Positions 1 through 7,202 of a stretch of 14,843 nt of DNA are shown piece after piece. Below the pieces are notes generated by a model that saw only the letters and a program-made list of their open reading frames with translations, was not told where the DNA came from and did not search any database. The stretch's first letter is position 1, and the number at the start of each line of letters is the position of its first letter. The position numbers were made by a program, and so were the translations under genes. The stretch is taken from contig DLVS01000680.1 in the NCBI GenBank assembly GCA_003445095.1, forward strand, positions 1 through 14,843. Reading direction: 5' to 3'. The DNA is from Verrucomicrobiales bacterium. GTDB lineage: Bacteria > Verrucomicrobiota > Verrucomicrobiia > Limisphaerales > UBA9464.

Positions 1-20
1 CGATCTAGATTTTGTCGCTG

Positions 21-85
21 GGGCGTCCCGGTCTGGGGAGCACGCCCGCCCCGGGCGTTGCCGTCGGCACCCCGCCGACGGCAAC
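21..85. repeat. Tandem hairpins, REP-like intergenic palindrome
   Basis: Two consecutive inverted repeats are visible. GGGCGT at 21-26 pairs with ACGCCC at 42-47. A stronger one has a perfect 12-bp stem, GTTGCCGTCGGC at 57-68 against GCCGACGGCAAC at 74-85, with a 5-nt loop. No T-run follows, so it is not a textbook intrinsic terminator. Its form matches the GC-rich palindromic elements scattered between genes in Verrucomicrobiota. That it is a dispersed repeat is inference; copy number in the genome would settle it. The rest of 1-198 shows no convincing gene. Confidence 0.6.
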
Positions 86-198
86 TGGCGCCCTCGCCGA
101 CAGTGTCTTCTTTGACTTCGGGAGTTACCTGCACACCAAATTGCTCAACAACGCCGGCTTTATCGCCGCGCCTTCGCCCAGTAGCCTCCGGCTCCATC

Positions 199-588
199 GT
201 GTTCGACACCCCCGCAACCTCGCCTTCCACCTATTCCCGAATCGAACTTCCGGATCTATTTCGGTTGGCCGCGCGCGCAGACGAGATTTCCTGGCAACCA
301 TTTCGTGAAGGCGTGGAAATTCACCGGCTCTATGGCGATGGAATCAACGGCCCCACTGCGGCCTTGCTCCGATTCAACAAAGCCGGAGGAATCCCACTTC
401 ACGTGCACACCGGATATGAACATATTCTCGTGTTAGCCGGCTCGCAGCGGGACCAAAACAGTTGTGCCGCTGCGGGAACGTTAATGATCAATCCGCCCGG
501 GACCAGTCATCGGGTGTTCAGTGAAGAAGGCTGCATCGTCTTGGCGATCTACGAAAAGCCGGTGGTCTTCCTTGAAGAGGCGACCTGA
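199..588 (+). CDS. ChrR-like cupin domain protein
   Basis: A small single-domain cupin of about 129 aa. Residues 55-115 (counted from the GTG at 199) carry the metal-binding pattern of ChrR-type cupins: H68-V-H70, E74 in GYEH and H104 in PPGTSH, within the family context of 'G..PLH.H.G.E.ilVL.G' followed by 'G....NPPG..H'. In ChrR the cupin accompanies an anti-sigma domain; here no zinc-finger anti-sigma domain is present, so this is the cupin alone, probably binding a metal and a small molecule. The open frame extends to a TTG at 58, but that part is low-complexity and runs over the hairpin, so GTG 199 is preferred; no Shine-Dalgarno is visible there. The stop overlaps the ribosome binding site of the next gene, implying cotranscription. 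Substrate unknown. Confidence 0.8.
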   Translation: MFDTPATSPSTYSRIELPDLFRLAARADEISWQPFREGVEIHRLYGDGINGPTAALLRFNKAGGIPLHVHTGYEHILVLAGSQRDQNSCAAAGTLMINPPGTSHRVFSEEGCIVLAIYEKPVVFLEEAT

Positions 589-592
589 GGGA
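587..592 (+). promoter_or_regulatory. Ribosome binding site for the 598 gene
   Basis: GAGGGA lies 5 nt before the GTG at 598 and overlaps the TGA stop (586-588) of the cupin gene. It supports the GTG start and suggests translational coupling. It is one of the few clear Shine-Dalgarno sequences in the window. Confidence 0.6.
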
Positions 593-597
593 AACCC

Positions 598-999
598 GTG
601 AGTGATTCCGAACCTATCTTGCTCGCAGTCAACGGCACGTTGATGCGCGGCCTCGAGCTCAATCCGAACTTGCTGCGGGTCGGCGCGCAATTTGTGCGCG
701 AGACGGCGACGGCGCCGGAATACCGAATTTGGTCCATTGGCGACCGACATCCCGCCATGATGCGATTCCCCAGTGGAGGAACGGCCATTCAACTGGAGAT
801 TTGGTCGGTTCCGCGGTCCGGTTTGGCGTCGGTGCTCTTAGCCGAGCCGGCGGGATTGGCCATCGGGAAGGTGCTCTTGGCCGCAGCGGAGGTGTTGGGA
901 GTACTGGGCGAAGCCTGGCTTTGCGAAGGCCAGCGAGAAATCACGGAATTCGGCGGCTGGCGGGGCTACATCGCGCGGCAGAACCTCAAGGTCATTTAG
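598..999 (+). CDS. Stand-alone allophanate hydrolase C-terminal domain homologue
   Basis: The 133-aa product resembles the C-terminal domain of allophanate hydrolase (AtzF family), which has a gamma-glutamylcyclotransferase-like fold. Visible family features are the N-terminal NGTLMRGLELN (12-22), 'GAQFVRETATAPEYRIWSI' (29-47), an 'SGGTAIQLEIW' strand (59-69), and the C-terminal LCEGQREITEFGGWRGYIA segment (108-126). The amidase domain that hydrolyses allophanate is absent from this gene. In full-length enzymes this domain is reported to help process the N-carboxycarbamate product; the role of free-standing versions is unclear, although they are often annotated as 'allophanate hydrolase-related' or, misleadingly, as 'glutamyl-tRNA amidotransferase'. 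The link to urea breakdown fits ureG 2 kb downstream. It begins at GTG 598 with a good RBS and is probably cotranscribed with the cupin gene. Confidence 0.82.
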   Translation: MSDSEPILLAVNGTLMRGLELNPNLLRVGAQFVRETATAPEYRIWSIGDRHPAMMRFPSGGTAIQLEIWSVPRSGLASVLLAEPAGLAIGKVLLAAAEVLGVLGEAWLCEGQREITEFGGWRGYIARQNLKVI

Positions 1000-1005
1000 C
1001 GGCTT

Positions 1006-1022
1006 GGGCATGCTCCATGCCC
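1006..1022. terminator. Hairpin between convergent genes
   Basis: A perfect 7-bp stem, GGGCATG / CATGCCC, with a 3-nt CTC loop sits in the 37-nt gap between the stop at 999 (+ strand) and the stop at 1037 (- strand). Its position suggests a bidirectional terminator. No U-tract follows on either strand, so the function is inferred from position and symmetry only. Confidence 0.5.
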
Positions 1023-1036
1023 GCTCTATCAAGCGA

Positions 1037-1660
1037 CTAATCCTTAGGACTGGCACTGACGGTGGCTACTCGCTGGATGAGGGCCATCAAGTCGCGATGG
1101 CATTTGTCGAACGATCGACACGCGTGCCTGGCAGCCTCCAAATCAAAGAGCGCTGTGAGCGCGGGCTGATCTTCTACTTCGTTATAGGCGGAACCACGCG
1201 GCATTTGATCTGACAACCACTCTTTGCACGCCCTGATCGATTCCGGCGACGGATGAGGGCGCAAATCTTTCGGTAGCGATCGTTGTCCAGCAATCGAAGA
1301 GGCGGCGCCCAAGAACCAGGCTTCATACTCGCGGTGAGCCAGCACCACTGCTGAGGGGAGGTCGGGGCGGGCGTTCCTAACGCGGCCTAACAAAGTCGGA
1401 CCGAGCTGGGCTGGGCAATCGTCCTCACAATCGAGTAGGACTAAGATTCCACCGGGTCCGCCGAGTTTACGCGCTGCTAGTTCGACCACACGCTCCAATT
1501 GGCCGGGCTTAAACAGTTTGGACGCCGGTTGACGGATAACCGGCGGGATGAAGATCCGGCCGGGCCAGCCACTCAAGTCGGCATAGCGTCGGAGCAATAC
1601 TGGCACAGCTCCAACTTCGCCGTCCCCTTCAACGATCGCGGCGATACGCAGTGGATTCAT
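1037..1660 (-). CDS. DUF4276 family (TOPRIM-like) protein
   Basis: The 207-aa product has the hallmarks of DUF4276. There is an N-terminal strand ending in the acidic motif IVEGDGE (9-15), a central LVLLDCEDDCP (73-83) that resembles the TOPRIM DxD metal site, and the family signature AHREYEAWFLGAA (108-120). TOPRIM domains bind Mg2+ and cut or join nucleic acid; nuclease activity here is inference. The ATG (1658-1660) overlaps the TGA of the upstream ATPase gene as ATGA, so the two are translationally coupled. DUF4276 proteins are commonly encoded beside AAA_21 ATPases, as here. The arrangement recalls split OLD-like systems such as PARIS, in which an ATPase partners a TOPRIM protein, but PARIS uses DUF4435, so this is not PARIS by family. 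The pair lies opposite in strand to the urea-type genes on both sides. Confidence 0.85.
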   Translation of the reverse strand: MNPLRIAAIVEGDGEVGAVPVLLRRYADLSGWPGRIFIPPVIRQPASKLFKPGQLERVVELAARKLGGPGGILVLLDCEDDCPAQLGPTLLGRVRNARPDLPSAVVLAHREYEAWFLGAASSIAGQRSLPKDLRPHPSPESIRACKEWLSDQMPRGSAYNEVEDQPALTALFDLEAARHACRSFDKCHRDLMALIQRVATVSASPKD

Positions 1661-2880
1661 GGACGGTCGAACAGGTCGAGTTGCGCCGCCGTAATCGCCT
1701 GGTGAACCGTTTCGTCCGTTTCGATTTGATTCAGCCGAAGAAGCTCTCCGGCGGTAAATAATTGGTCGCGGATGGAACTGCGACTCGCGGCATCCACTGA
1801 GCCCAGAATGGTTTCCCCGCCACGGCTGATAACGGATATGATCGCATCGGCAGAAATTTGTTTGTCGTCCAAGAGGTCGGGACTATGGCTGGTAACGAGG
1901 ATCTGTGTATGGCGTGACGCCTCGAACAATGCGGAGCGAAGCACCGCGGCGGCACCCGGATGTAGGGCAGTCTCTGGCTCTTCAATACCTACAACTCGAA
2001 CAGCGCGTCCATCTGACGCGGGTGGCTGAAAGAGCGCAACGAGTACGCCGAGCGAACGGAGTGTGCCGTCTGACATGTTTTCCGCGTCGAAGCGCCATGC
2101 ATCCTTGCTGCCTGCGACCAATTGACGGAATTCCAAGGTTTCTTTTTTCCCGACAGGACGATGTGAAACCGTCTTGATTCCGGGAACAACTTTTCCCAGT
2201 AACTCAACCATGCGCTTCATGGGACCATTGGGTTGTTCGGCCATGCGCTTAAGTACCGAAGCGAGATTTCGCCCGTCAGACGCGAGCACTTCACCCGGAT
2301 CCGGGGCTTGAAGCTCTCGAATGACGTCCGGGTTAAAGTTGTAAAGTCCCAGGCGCAAGAGGGCATCGTAGAGCGGGCGAAACTCCGGCTGGCCCGAAAC
2401 CGCGACCAGGAACAATCGATCACTCGCCGCTGCGGGCGGCGACGCGAGGGAATAGCCATGAATTTGTCCCGAATGGACCTCATAGCTCGCGGATGGGATC
2501 GTGGGATTCGCGAAATGGACAACGCAATGTTCCCTTTGCACCTCGAACGCTCCCTGAGGCTTGGCGCCGATTCGGAACGCGTAGAGACCATGGTTCCCAT
2601 TGGGCAGAGACCATTCGAGCCGCACACCAAAATTCGTCGGATGCCCGGCTGAACGCCGGCGAACCTCACTGATTCCACCCCTGTCCCGAAGAGCGTGTTC
2701 CACTGAAGTGTTCAGGGAATCAGCAGTGAAGCGCAGCGCATCTAGGAAGTTGCTTTTTCCAGCGCCATTCGGGCCCACCAGAAAGTTGAGGGCGCGGAGC
2801 TCGATCGCGCAACGTGCGATGCTCATATAGTTTTGCAGGACGACCCGGCGGAGGAAAACGGAGGTACTGTTGCTGGTCAT
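1657..2880 (-). CDS. AAA family (AAA_21/OLD-like) ATPase
   Basis: A SMC/ABC-type ATPase of about 407 aa from ATG 2880; an in-frame GTG at 2904 would add eight residues. Neither start has a strong RBS, and the conserved part begins at FLRRVVLQNYMSIARC, so ATG is preferred. Motifs, numbered from ATG 2880: Walker A GPNGAGKS (36-43), a signature-like NMSDGT (268-273), Walker B VVGIEEPETALHP (296-308) and a switch histidine in TSHSPDLLD (330-338). The ~220 residues between Walker A and the signature would form an insert without recognisable domains. There is no TOPRIM domain at the C-terminus; that role appears to be supplied by the overlapping DUF4276 gene. ATPases of this type paired with a nuclease-like partner usually act in phage or plasmid defence. 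This assignment is inferred from family and operon, not shown by a known system name. Confidence 0.88.
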   Translation of the reverse strand: MTSNSTSVFLRRVVLQNYMSIARCAIELRALNFLVGPNGAGKSNFLDALRFTADSLNTSVEHALRDRGGISEVRRRSAGHPTNFGVRLEWSLPNGNHGLYAFRIGAKPQGAFEVQREHCVVHFANPTIPSASYEVHSGQIHGYSLASPPAAASDRLFLVAVSGQPEFRPLYDALLRLGLYNFNPDVIRELQAPDPGEVLASDGRNLASVLKRMAEQPNGPMKRMVELLGKVVPGIKTVSHRPVGKKETLEFRQLVAGSKDAWRFDAENMSDGTLRSLGVLVALFQPPASDGRAVRVVGIEEPETALHPGAAAVLRSALFEASRHTQILVTSHSPDLLDDKQISADAIISVISRGGETILGSVDAASRSSIRDQLFTAGELLRLNQIETDETVHQAITAAQLDLFDRP

Positions 2881-3083
2881 GTCACGTGCTTTCTTGTTTG
2901 ACACATTTCACTGGCATCCGGAACCGCCAATCAAGACGTATGTCCTTGGAGATTACCAGCGACCAAATTACGAACCGTTCCCACATTCGTACATCTCGAA
3001 TCCTGCTTCGAACGGCTATTTTGGCGTGACAGTGACATTATCCTCATTTGCCCCAAATCACCCTTTTGCCCACGCTTACGCCG

Positions 3084-3821
3084 ATGGGCGCGCCGCACTC
3101 TCACGAACACGATCACCACGGTCACCCCCACACCCACGAACATCTGGACCATCCGGGCCGATTTCACGACCGGGATCGGCCGCTGGACCGCGATTATGCG
3201 CGGCGAGCCTTCACGGTGGGTGTCGGCGGGCCGGTAGGCAGCGGGAAAACCGCACTGATGCTGCAGCTCTGCCTGCGCTTGCGCGACCGCCTGAGCCTCG
3301 CCGCCGTCACTAACGACATCTTCACCCGAGAAGATGGCGAGTTTTTGCTGCACCACGACGCGTTGCCCGCCGAACGGATCCGCGCGGTCGAGACTGGCGG
3401 GTGTCCGCACGCGGCGATTCGGGAAGACATCTCCGCAAATCTGCTCGCGCTCGAAGACCTTCACCGAGCGGTTTCACCCGACCTCCTTTTGCTGGAGTCC
3501 GGTGGCGACAATCTTGCCGCCTGTTTCAGTCGTGAGTTGGCCGACTACACCATCCAAGTCATCGACGTTGCGGGCGGCGACAAGATTCCGCGCAAAGGTG
3601 GCCCCGGCTTAACCCAGTCGGATTTGTTAGTGATCAACAAAACCGATCTCGCCCCTGCGGTCGGCGCGAATCTCGAAGTTATGGCGCGCGATGCTCGAAT
3701 GATGCGTGGTCCTGGACCCTATGTCTTCGCGCAGGTGAAGAACGGCGTCGGCCTTGATGAGATTATCGGCCACATCCTTCACGCCCAGGCGCACGCCTGC
3801 GGAATCGCTCACTCGCATTGA
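3084..3821 (+). CDS. ureG: Urease accessory GTPase UreG
   Basis: UreG is the SIMIBI-class GTPase that delivers nickel to the urease active site with UreF, UreD/H and UreE. The 245-aa protein (from ATG 3084; a TTG at 3048 is a longer alternative) shows the P-loop GPVGSGKT (49-56), the switch region [14 protein letters not shown], the metal-binding CPH motif (107-109) in [46 protein letters not shown], and the guanine-specificity motif NKTD (185-188). The first 28 residues contain eleven histidines, an extension seen in some UreG proteins that probably stores or relays Ni2+. No Shine-Dalgarno is visible. No other urease subunit is in the window, so the remaining ure genes must lie elsewhere, possibly just upstream of position 1. 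The ATPase gene diverges from it across ~200 bp. Confidence 0.97.
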   Translation: MGAPHSHEHDHHGHPHTHEHLDHPGRFHDRDRPLDRDYARRAFTVGVGGPVGSGKTALMLQLCLRLRDRLSLAAVTNDIFTREDGEFLLHHDALPAERIRAVETGGCPHAAIREDISANLLALEDLHRAVSPDLLLLESGGDNLAACFSRELADYTIQVIDVAGGDKIPRKGGPGLTQSDLLVINKTDLAPAVGANLEVMARDARMMRGPGPYVFAQVKNGVGLDEIIGHILHAQAHACGIAHSH

Positions 3822-3986
3822 CCCTGGATGCTTGTTGGCTCACGCCGCAGGAGTGGTCTTCACCCGGACGCTCACGGGCTTCCGCGCGCTCTACTCAGTG
3901 CCGACTCCACGCTGGGGTAGAAGCACTCATCGATGTCCCATCGTCGTGCTTCCTTTCGCCAACTTCCCGCTGCCAACCAACGATGA

Positions 3987-4013
3987 ATCGGTCAGACTCC
4001 ATCCGTGACCGAT
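3987..4013. promoter_or_regulatory. Perfect inverted repeat upstream of the sugar dehydrogenase
   Basis: ATCGGTCA (3987-3994) and TGACCGAT (4006-4013) form a perfect 8-bp inverted repeat with an 11-nt spacer. It lies 62 nt before the ATG at 4076 and 165 nt after the ureG stop. It could be an operator or a leader hairpin. No T-run follows. The remainder of 3822-4075 shows no gene. Confidence 0.35.
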
Positions 4014-4075
4014 CTTCACCACGCCACCGATTTGCTCCGGCCGTTGGGCCGCCAGCAGTAGCCCGGAATGAATCG

Positions 4076-6535
4076 ATGAATTGCTTCGTGAGCGGATGGC
4101 ATTTTGGTGTAAGCGCGAGGCGGGTGTGGATAGCCGTCTTGCTTGCTTTGGCGTCCGCGGCGGTTCTTGAGTTAGGCCAATCGGCGACCCTGCCTGAGGG
4201 CTTTGCTGAGGAATCGATTCCAGGCCCTTGGACTGAACCCGTGGGCATCACGTTTGAACCCGAGCAACAGACGCCCGGCGGACGTGCTTACGTGTGGGAA
4301 CGCGGCGGGCGAGTGTGGATCGTCGAAGGCGGAATCAAACAGTCGCCGCCACTGATCGACATCAGCGAAGAGGTGGGAGCTTGGCGCGATTTGGGTCTTC
4401 TCGGCTTCGCGTTTCATCCGGACTTTCGCCAGAACGGATACATCTATCTCGGTTACACGGTCGATCACCATCACCTCACCAAGTTCGGAACCGCGGCCTA
4501 CGACCCGGCCACGAACGAGTACTTTATGGCCACGATTCACCGCGTCACTCGCTACACTGCGCGGGCGTCCGACGATTTTCGCTCGGTCGATCCTACCAGC
4601 AGGAAAGTTCTTCTCGGGGAAAGTGTCACCAATGGTTTCCCCAGTTTGTACCAATCTCACGGGATTAGCTCGCTGGTGTTCGGCACGGACGGAACTTTGC
4701 TGGTGGGTTGCGGAGACGGTGGGAGCTATCTGACCCTCGACGTCGGCAACGCACCGGAAACATACGTTGTGCAAGCCCTCGCCGAAGGCATCATCCAACC
4801 GAAGGAAAACGTCGGATCATTTCGCGCGCAGCTCGTGGATTCTCTGAGCGGGAAGATTCTTCGTTTGGATCCGGAGACTGGCGATGGAGTCGCGAGCAAC
4901 CCGTTCTTTGACCCCGCTTACCCCCGTTCGGCGCGGTCGCGGGTTTGGTCACTGGGTCTGCGCAACCCCTTCCGTACGGCCCTTCGACCGGGCACGGGAA
5001 GTCATCGTCGCGAGGACGCCAATCCCGGTGCGCTCTATATTGGTGATGTTGGATTACACGGCTTCGAGGATCTGAACGTGGCGACGAATGGGGGAATGAA
5101 CTTCGGCTGGCCCATGTACGAGGGACTCGAGATGCATCCGATTTTTGGGATCGTCGACGTCAGCAATCAGGACGCGCCCAATCCATTGTTCGGCCTCAAT
5201 CACTGTCCCCAACAATACTTCTCCTTTCGCAATCTTCTGGTGCAGGACAACCGTAATCCGCCGAGCTGGCCAAATCCGTGCAACCCGGCGCTGCAGATTC
5301 CCGGTGGTTTGCGGCGTTTCGTGCATGCGCGGCCCGTGATCGATTGGAAGCACGAAAATGGCCCTGCGCGCACGGGTGTGTACGCCGCGGACGGCTCCGC
5401 GGCGGTGACGTCGATTGGTACACCCGATTCGCCGGTGTCAGGCGCGCAGTTTGGCGGTACAAGCTCCATCGGGGGGACTTGGTACCAGGGCGATGATTTT
5501 CCGGTGACTTATAAGAACACTTATTTCCACGGAGACTACGAGGGGCAATGGATTCGCAATTTCACGTTCGATACTAACAACCGGCCCGTCGTTGTACGCG
5601 ATTTTTTGACCAACGGCGGCGGCATTGTCTGCCTCGCGACACACCCAGTGGAAGGCAGTCTGTACTACGTGACCTGGACCAACGGCATCCATCGAGTGCG
5701 CTACGGGATAACCAGCAATCAAGCGCCTAGTGTGGTGGCTCGAGCAGACAAACTGTTTGGCCCCAGTCCGCTGACCATCCAGTTCGATGGCAGCACTTCG
5801 ACCGACCCCGAGGGGTTTCCCTTAATCTACCGTTGGGATTTTGGAGACGGATCCGCGGCCGTCACTGAAGCCAAATCGTCCCACACCTTCGTCGAGCCCG
5901 CCGGCGTGGCGACGCCGTTTACGGTCACGCTTACTGTCACCGATCGTTCCGATGCCACTGCGCTCGCCACCTTATTGGTCTCCGTGAACAACACGCCGCC
6001 CGTAGTCACGATCACCAGCCCAACCAATGGGACGCGTTATCCGTTACTCAAAGAAACGGTCTATCCTTTAAGTGCGGCGATCTCCGATGCGGAACACGGC
6101 CCGAGCCAGCTCATCTGCAGGTGGCAGACGACCCTGCATCACAACCACCACGCCCACACTGACCCTTTTGACACGAACTGCGCCTCCTCCGTCAGCATTG
6201 CCCCATTGGGTTGCGATGGTCAGACCTACTATTATTCCTTGGCCCTAACAGTCACCGATGCCGCGGGGCTCGCCACCACTCAGGAAGTGATTCTTTACCC
6301 TGACTGCCCGGACCTGTCTCCCGTCCTGACGTTCCTCGAACGCGACACGACTGGAGCCATTCGTTGGGAATTGACTGGGGACCCCGGGTATTCCTATCGA
6401 ATCGAAGGATCCGCCAATCTTCTCGATTGGAATCCGGTGACCACGCTTCGGCCCACGACGGGAACGACGCAGTTCAAGGACTTAGACGGCGGCATTTTCC
6501 GCAATCGTTTCTACCGTGCGATCCTGGCGCCATGA
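4076..6535 (+). CDS. Secreted PQQ-type glucose/sorbosone dehydrogenase with PKD domain
   Basis: The 819-aa product starts at ATG 4076. A signal peptide follows, with a hydrophobic core at 18-32 and probable cleavage after GQSA (~37). Residues 38-545 resemble the soluble sugar dehydrogenase beta-propeller (GSDH, PF07995). Visible pieces are LPEGF (39-43), LGLLGFAFHPDF (107-118), SHGISSLVFGTDGTLLVGCGDGG (H195 fits the catalytic-base His), LSGKILRLDPETGDG, WSLGLRNPFRTAL (291-303), and GDVGLHGFEDLN (323-334). A PKD domain follows at ~550-637 with RWDFGDGS at 586-593, then a second Ig-like stretch containing the unusual HHNHHAHTD run (688-696). The C-terminal ~50 residues (YRIEGSANLLDW...NRFYRAILAP) match the module that ends many secreted Verrucomicrobiota proteins, perhaps a sorting or surface-anchoring signal. 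Such proteins may oxidise sugars in the periplasm or outside the cell; the substrate is unknown. The frame stays open back to 3818, but that part is not protein-like. Confidence 0.9.
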   Translation: MNCFVSGWHFGVSARRVWIAVLLALASAAVLELGQSATLPEGFAEESIPGPWTEPVGITFEPEQQTPGGRAYVWERGGRVWIVEGGIKQSPPLIDISEEVGAWRDLGLLGFAFHPDFRQNGYIYLGYTVDHHHLTKFGTAAYDPATNEYFMATIHRVTRYTARASDDFRSVDPTSRKVLLGESVTNGFPSLYQSHGISSLVFGTDGTLLVGCGDGGSYLTLDVGNAPETYVVQALAEGIIQPKENVGSFRAQLVDSLSGKILRLDPETGDGVASNPFFDPAYPRSARSRVWSLGLRNPFRTALRPGTGSHRREDANPGALYIGDVGLHGFEDLNVATNGGMNFGWPMYEGLEMHPIFGIVDVSNQDAPNPLFGLNHCPQQYFSFRNLLVQDNRNPPSWPNPCNPALQIPGGLRRFVHARPVIDWKHENGPARTGVYAADGSAAVTSIGTPDSPVSGAQFGGTSSIGGTWYQGDDFPVTYKNTYFHGDYEGQWIRNFTFDTNNRPVVVRDFLTNGGGIVCLATHPVEGSLYYVTWTNGIHRVRYGITSNQAPSVVARADKLFGPSPLTIQFDGSTSTDPEGFPLIYRWDFGDGSAAVTEAKSSHTFVEPAGVATPFTVTLTVTDRSDATALATLLVSVNNTPPVVTITSPTNGTRYPLLKETVYPLSAAISDAEHGPSQLICRWQTTLHHNHHAHTDPFDTNCASSVSIAPLGCDGQTYYYSLALTVTDAAGLATTQEVILYPDCPDLSPVLTFLERDTTGAIRWELTGDPGYSYRIEGSANLLDWNPVTTLRPTTGTTQFKDLDGGIFRNRFYRAILAP

Positions 6536-6733
6536 GGGTGGGCGCACCTGAGCGATGCAGGATGCAGTCAATCAAGAGAAGTCAACGAAGGAACGAAGGA
6601 AGCGAGGGGGGGCCGCGCAAAAAGCGACCCGCTTGCCCCGCACGCCAGACTCACTGGAGCCCGGCGCTCGCGCCCGACGAGCCACCTGCGCTCCGAAACA
6701 AGGCCAGCCTACCAACACCATCGAAGGTACCGG

Positions 6734-6946
6734 CTATTTGACCGCGTCTTTGGCTTTATCGACGGCCTCTTTGGCCGCGTCCTTCGTTTTGTTCGCTGCA
6801 TCTTTCGCAGCGTCGCCGACGGAATCCGCCGCGTCTTTCACGCTGTCGGCTGCTTTTTCCACCGGAGTTTTCTCCTGGCAGCCGGTGACCGCCAGGTTCG
6901 CCAACACCACCGCAACAATGGTAATAAGTTTAAGAACCGTTTTCAT
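6734..6946 (-). CDS. Small Ala/Lys/Asp-repeat lipoprotein
   Basis: A 70-aa protein with a signal peptide (MKTVLKLITIVAVVLANLAVTG) and a lipobox LAVTGC; the lipidated cysteine would be C23, with Q24 next. The mature part, ~47 residues, is almost wholly an amphipathic helix of near-repeats: AADSVKD, AADSVGD, AAKDAANKTKD, AAKEAVDKAKD, AVK. This 7/11-residue pattern is like that of LEA-type and YtxH-like stress proteins and of entericidin-like small lipoproteins. An envelope or stress function is inferred; no partner is visible. It lies alone on the - strand between two + strand genes. The repetitive GCx/AAx/GAx codons also open a mirror frame on the + strand, which is not a gene. Confidence 0.82.
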   Translation of the reverse strand: MKTVLKLITIVAVVLANLAVTGCQEKTPVEKAADSVKDAADSVGDAAKDAANKTKDAAKEAVDKAKDAVK

Positions 6947-7018
6947 AGTTTTGAATGGGACCGCCGCCGGTCCGCAATGCAGTTAGGCGAGCGTGGCGGT
7001 GACGGCAAGCCGAACTCC

Positions 7019-7028
7019 GACAATTGTC
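7019..7028. promoter_or_regulatory. 10-bp palindrome GACAATTGTC
   Basis: A perfect palindrome in the 256-bp gap between the divergently transcribed lipoprotein (start 6946, - strand) and TIR-SLOG (start 7203, + strand) genes. A dimeric regulator could bind it. A palindrome of this length may occur by chance. Confidence 0.25.
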
Positions 7029-7083
7029 AGGTCTTGGTTGAGGACATTGGCCGACATCCGCTCAACGAAAACTGATCCCCTAC

Positions 7084-7134
7084 GGCCAGGTCGAGTTCAA
7101 CGGAACGTCGCGAACGATTCAAGTTGACCTGGCC
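7084..7134. promoter_or_regulatory. Inverted repeat upstream of the TIR-SLOG gene
   Basis: GGCCAGGTC (7084-7092) and GACCTGGCC (7126-7134) are perfect 9-bp arms, and several further positions inside them also match. The right arm overlaps a -35-like TTGACC at 7124-7129, but no convincing -10 lies 17 nt on. It ends 68 nt before the ATG at 7203, suiting an operator or a leader hairpin. No functional claim beyond position. Confidence 0.4.
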
Positions 7135-7202
7135 TCAGAGCTAGCGATCAACACCACAAATGCCGAATTGTTTGGCTGACCACGCTGGCCTAATCTCGCC
7201 AA

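Noticed and set aside
113..142. Sigma-70 promoter before the cupin gene (TTGACT ... ACCAAAT)
   Set aside because: The -10 match is poor and the spacing is only approximate.
12..308. 98-codon + strand frame
   Set aside because: It runs across the hairpin element and then in the wrong frame through the cupin gene, with no family resemblance.
1037..2880. PARIS system
   Set aside because: PARIS pairs its ATPase with a DUF4435 protein. The partner here has DUF4276 hallmarks (EYEAWFLG), so only a functional analogy is offered.
3818..4075. In-frame N-terminal extension of the sugar dehydrogenase overlapping the ureG stop
   Set aside because: The 86 residues are low-complexity and unlike any domain, and a proper signal peptide begins at ATG 4076. 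A secreted protein needs that start.
6555..6986. 143-codon + strand frame rich in Ala, Ser and Leu
   Set aside because: It is the mirror of the repeat lipoprotein on the - strand, which has a clear signal peptide and lipobox.
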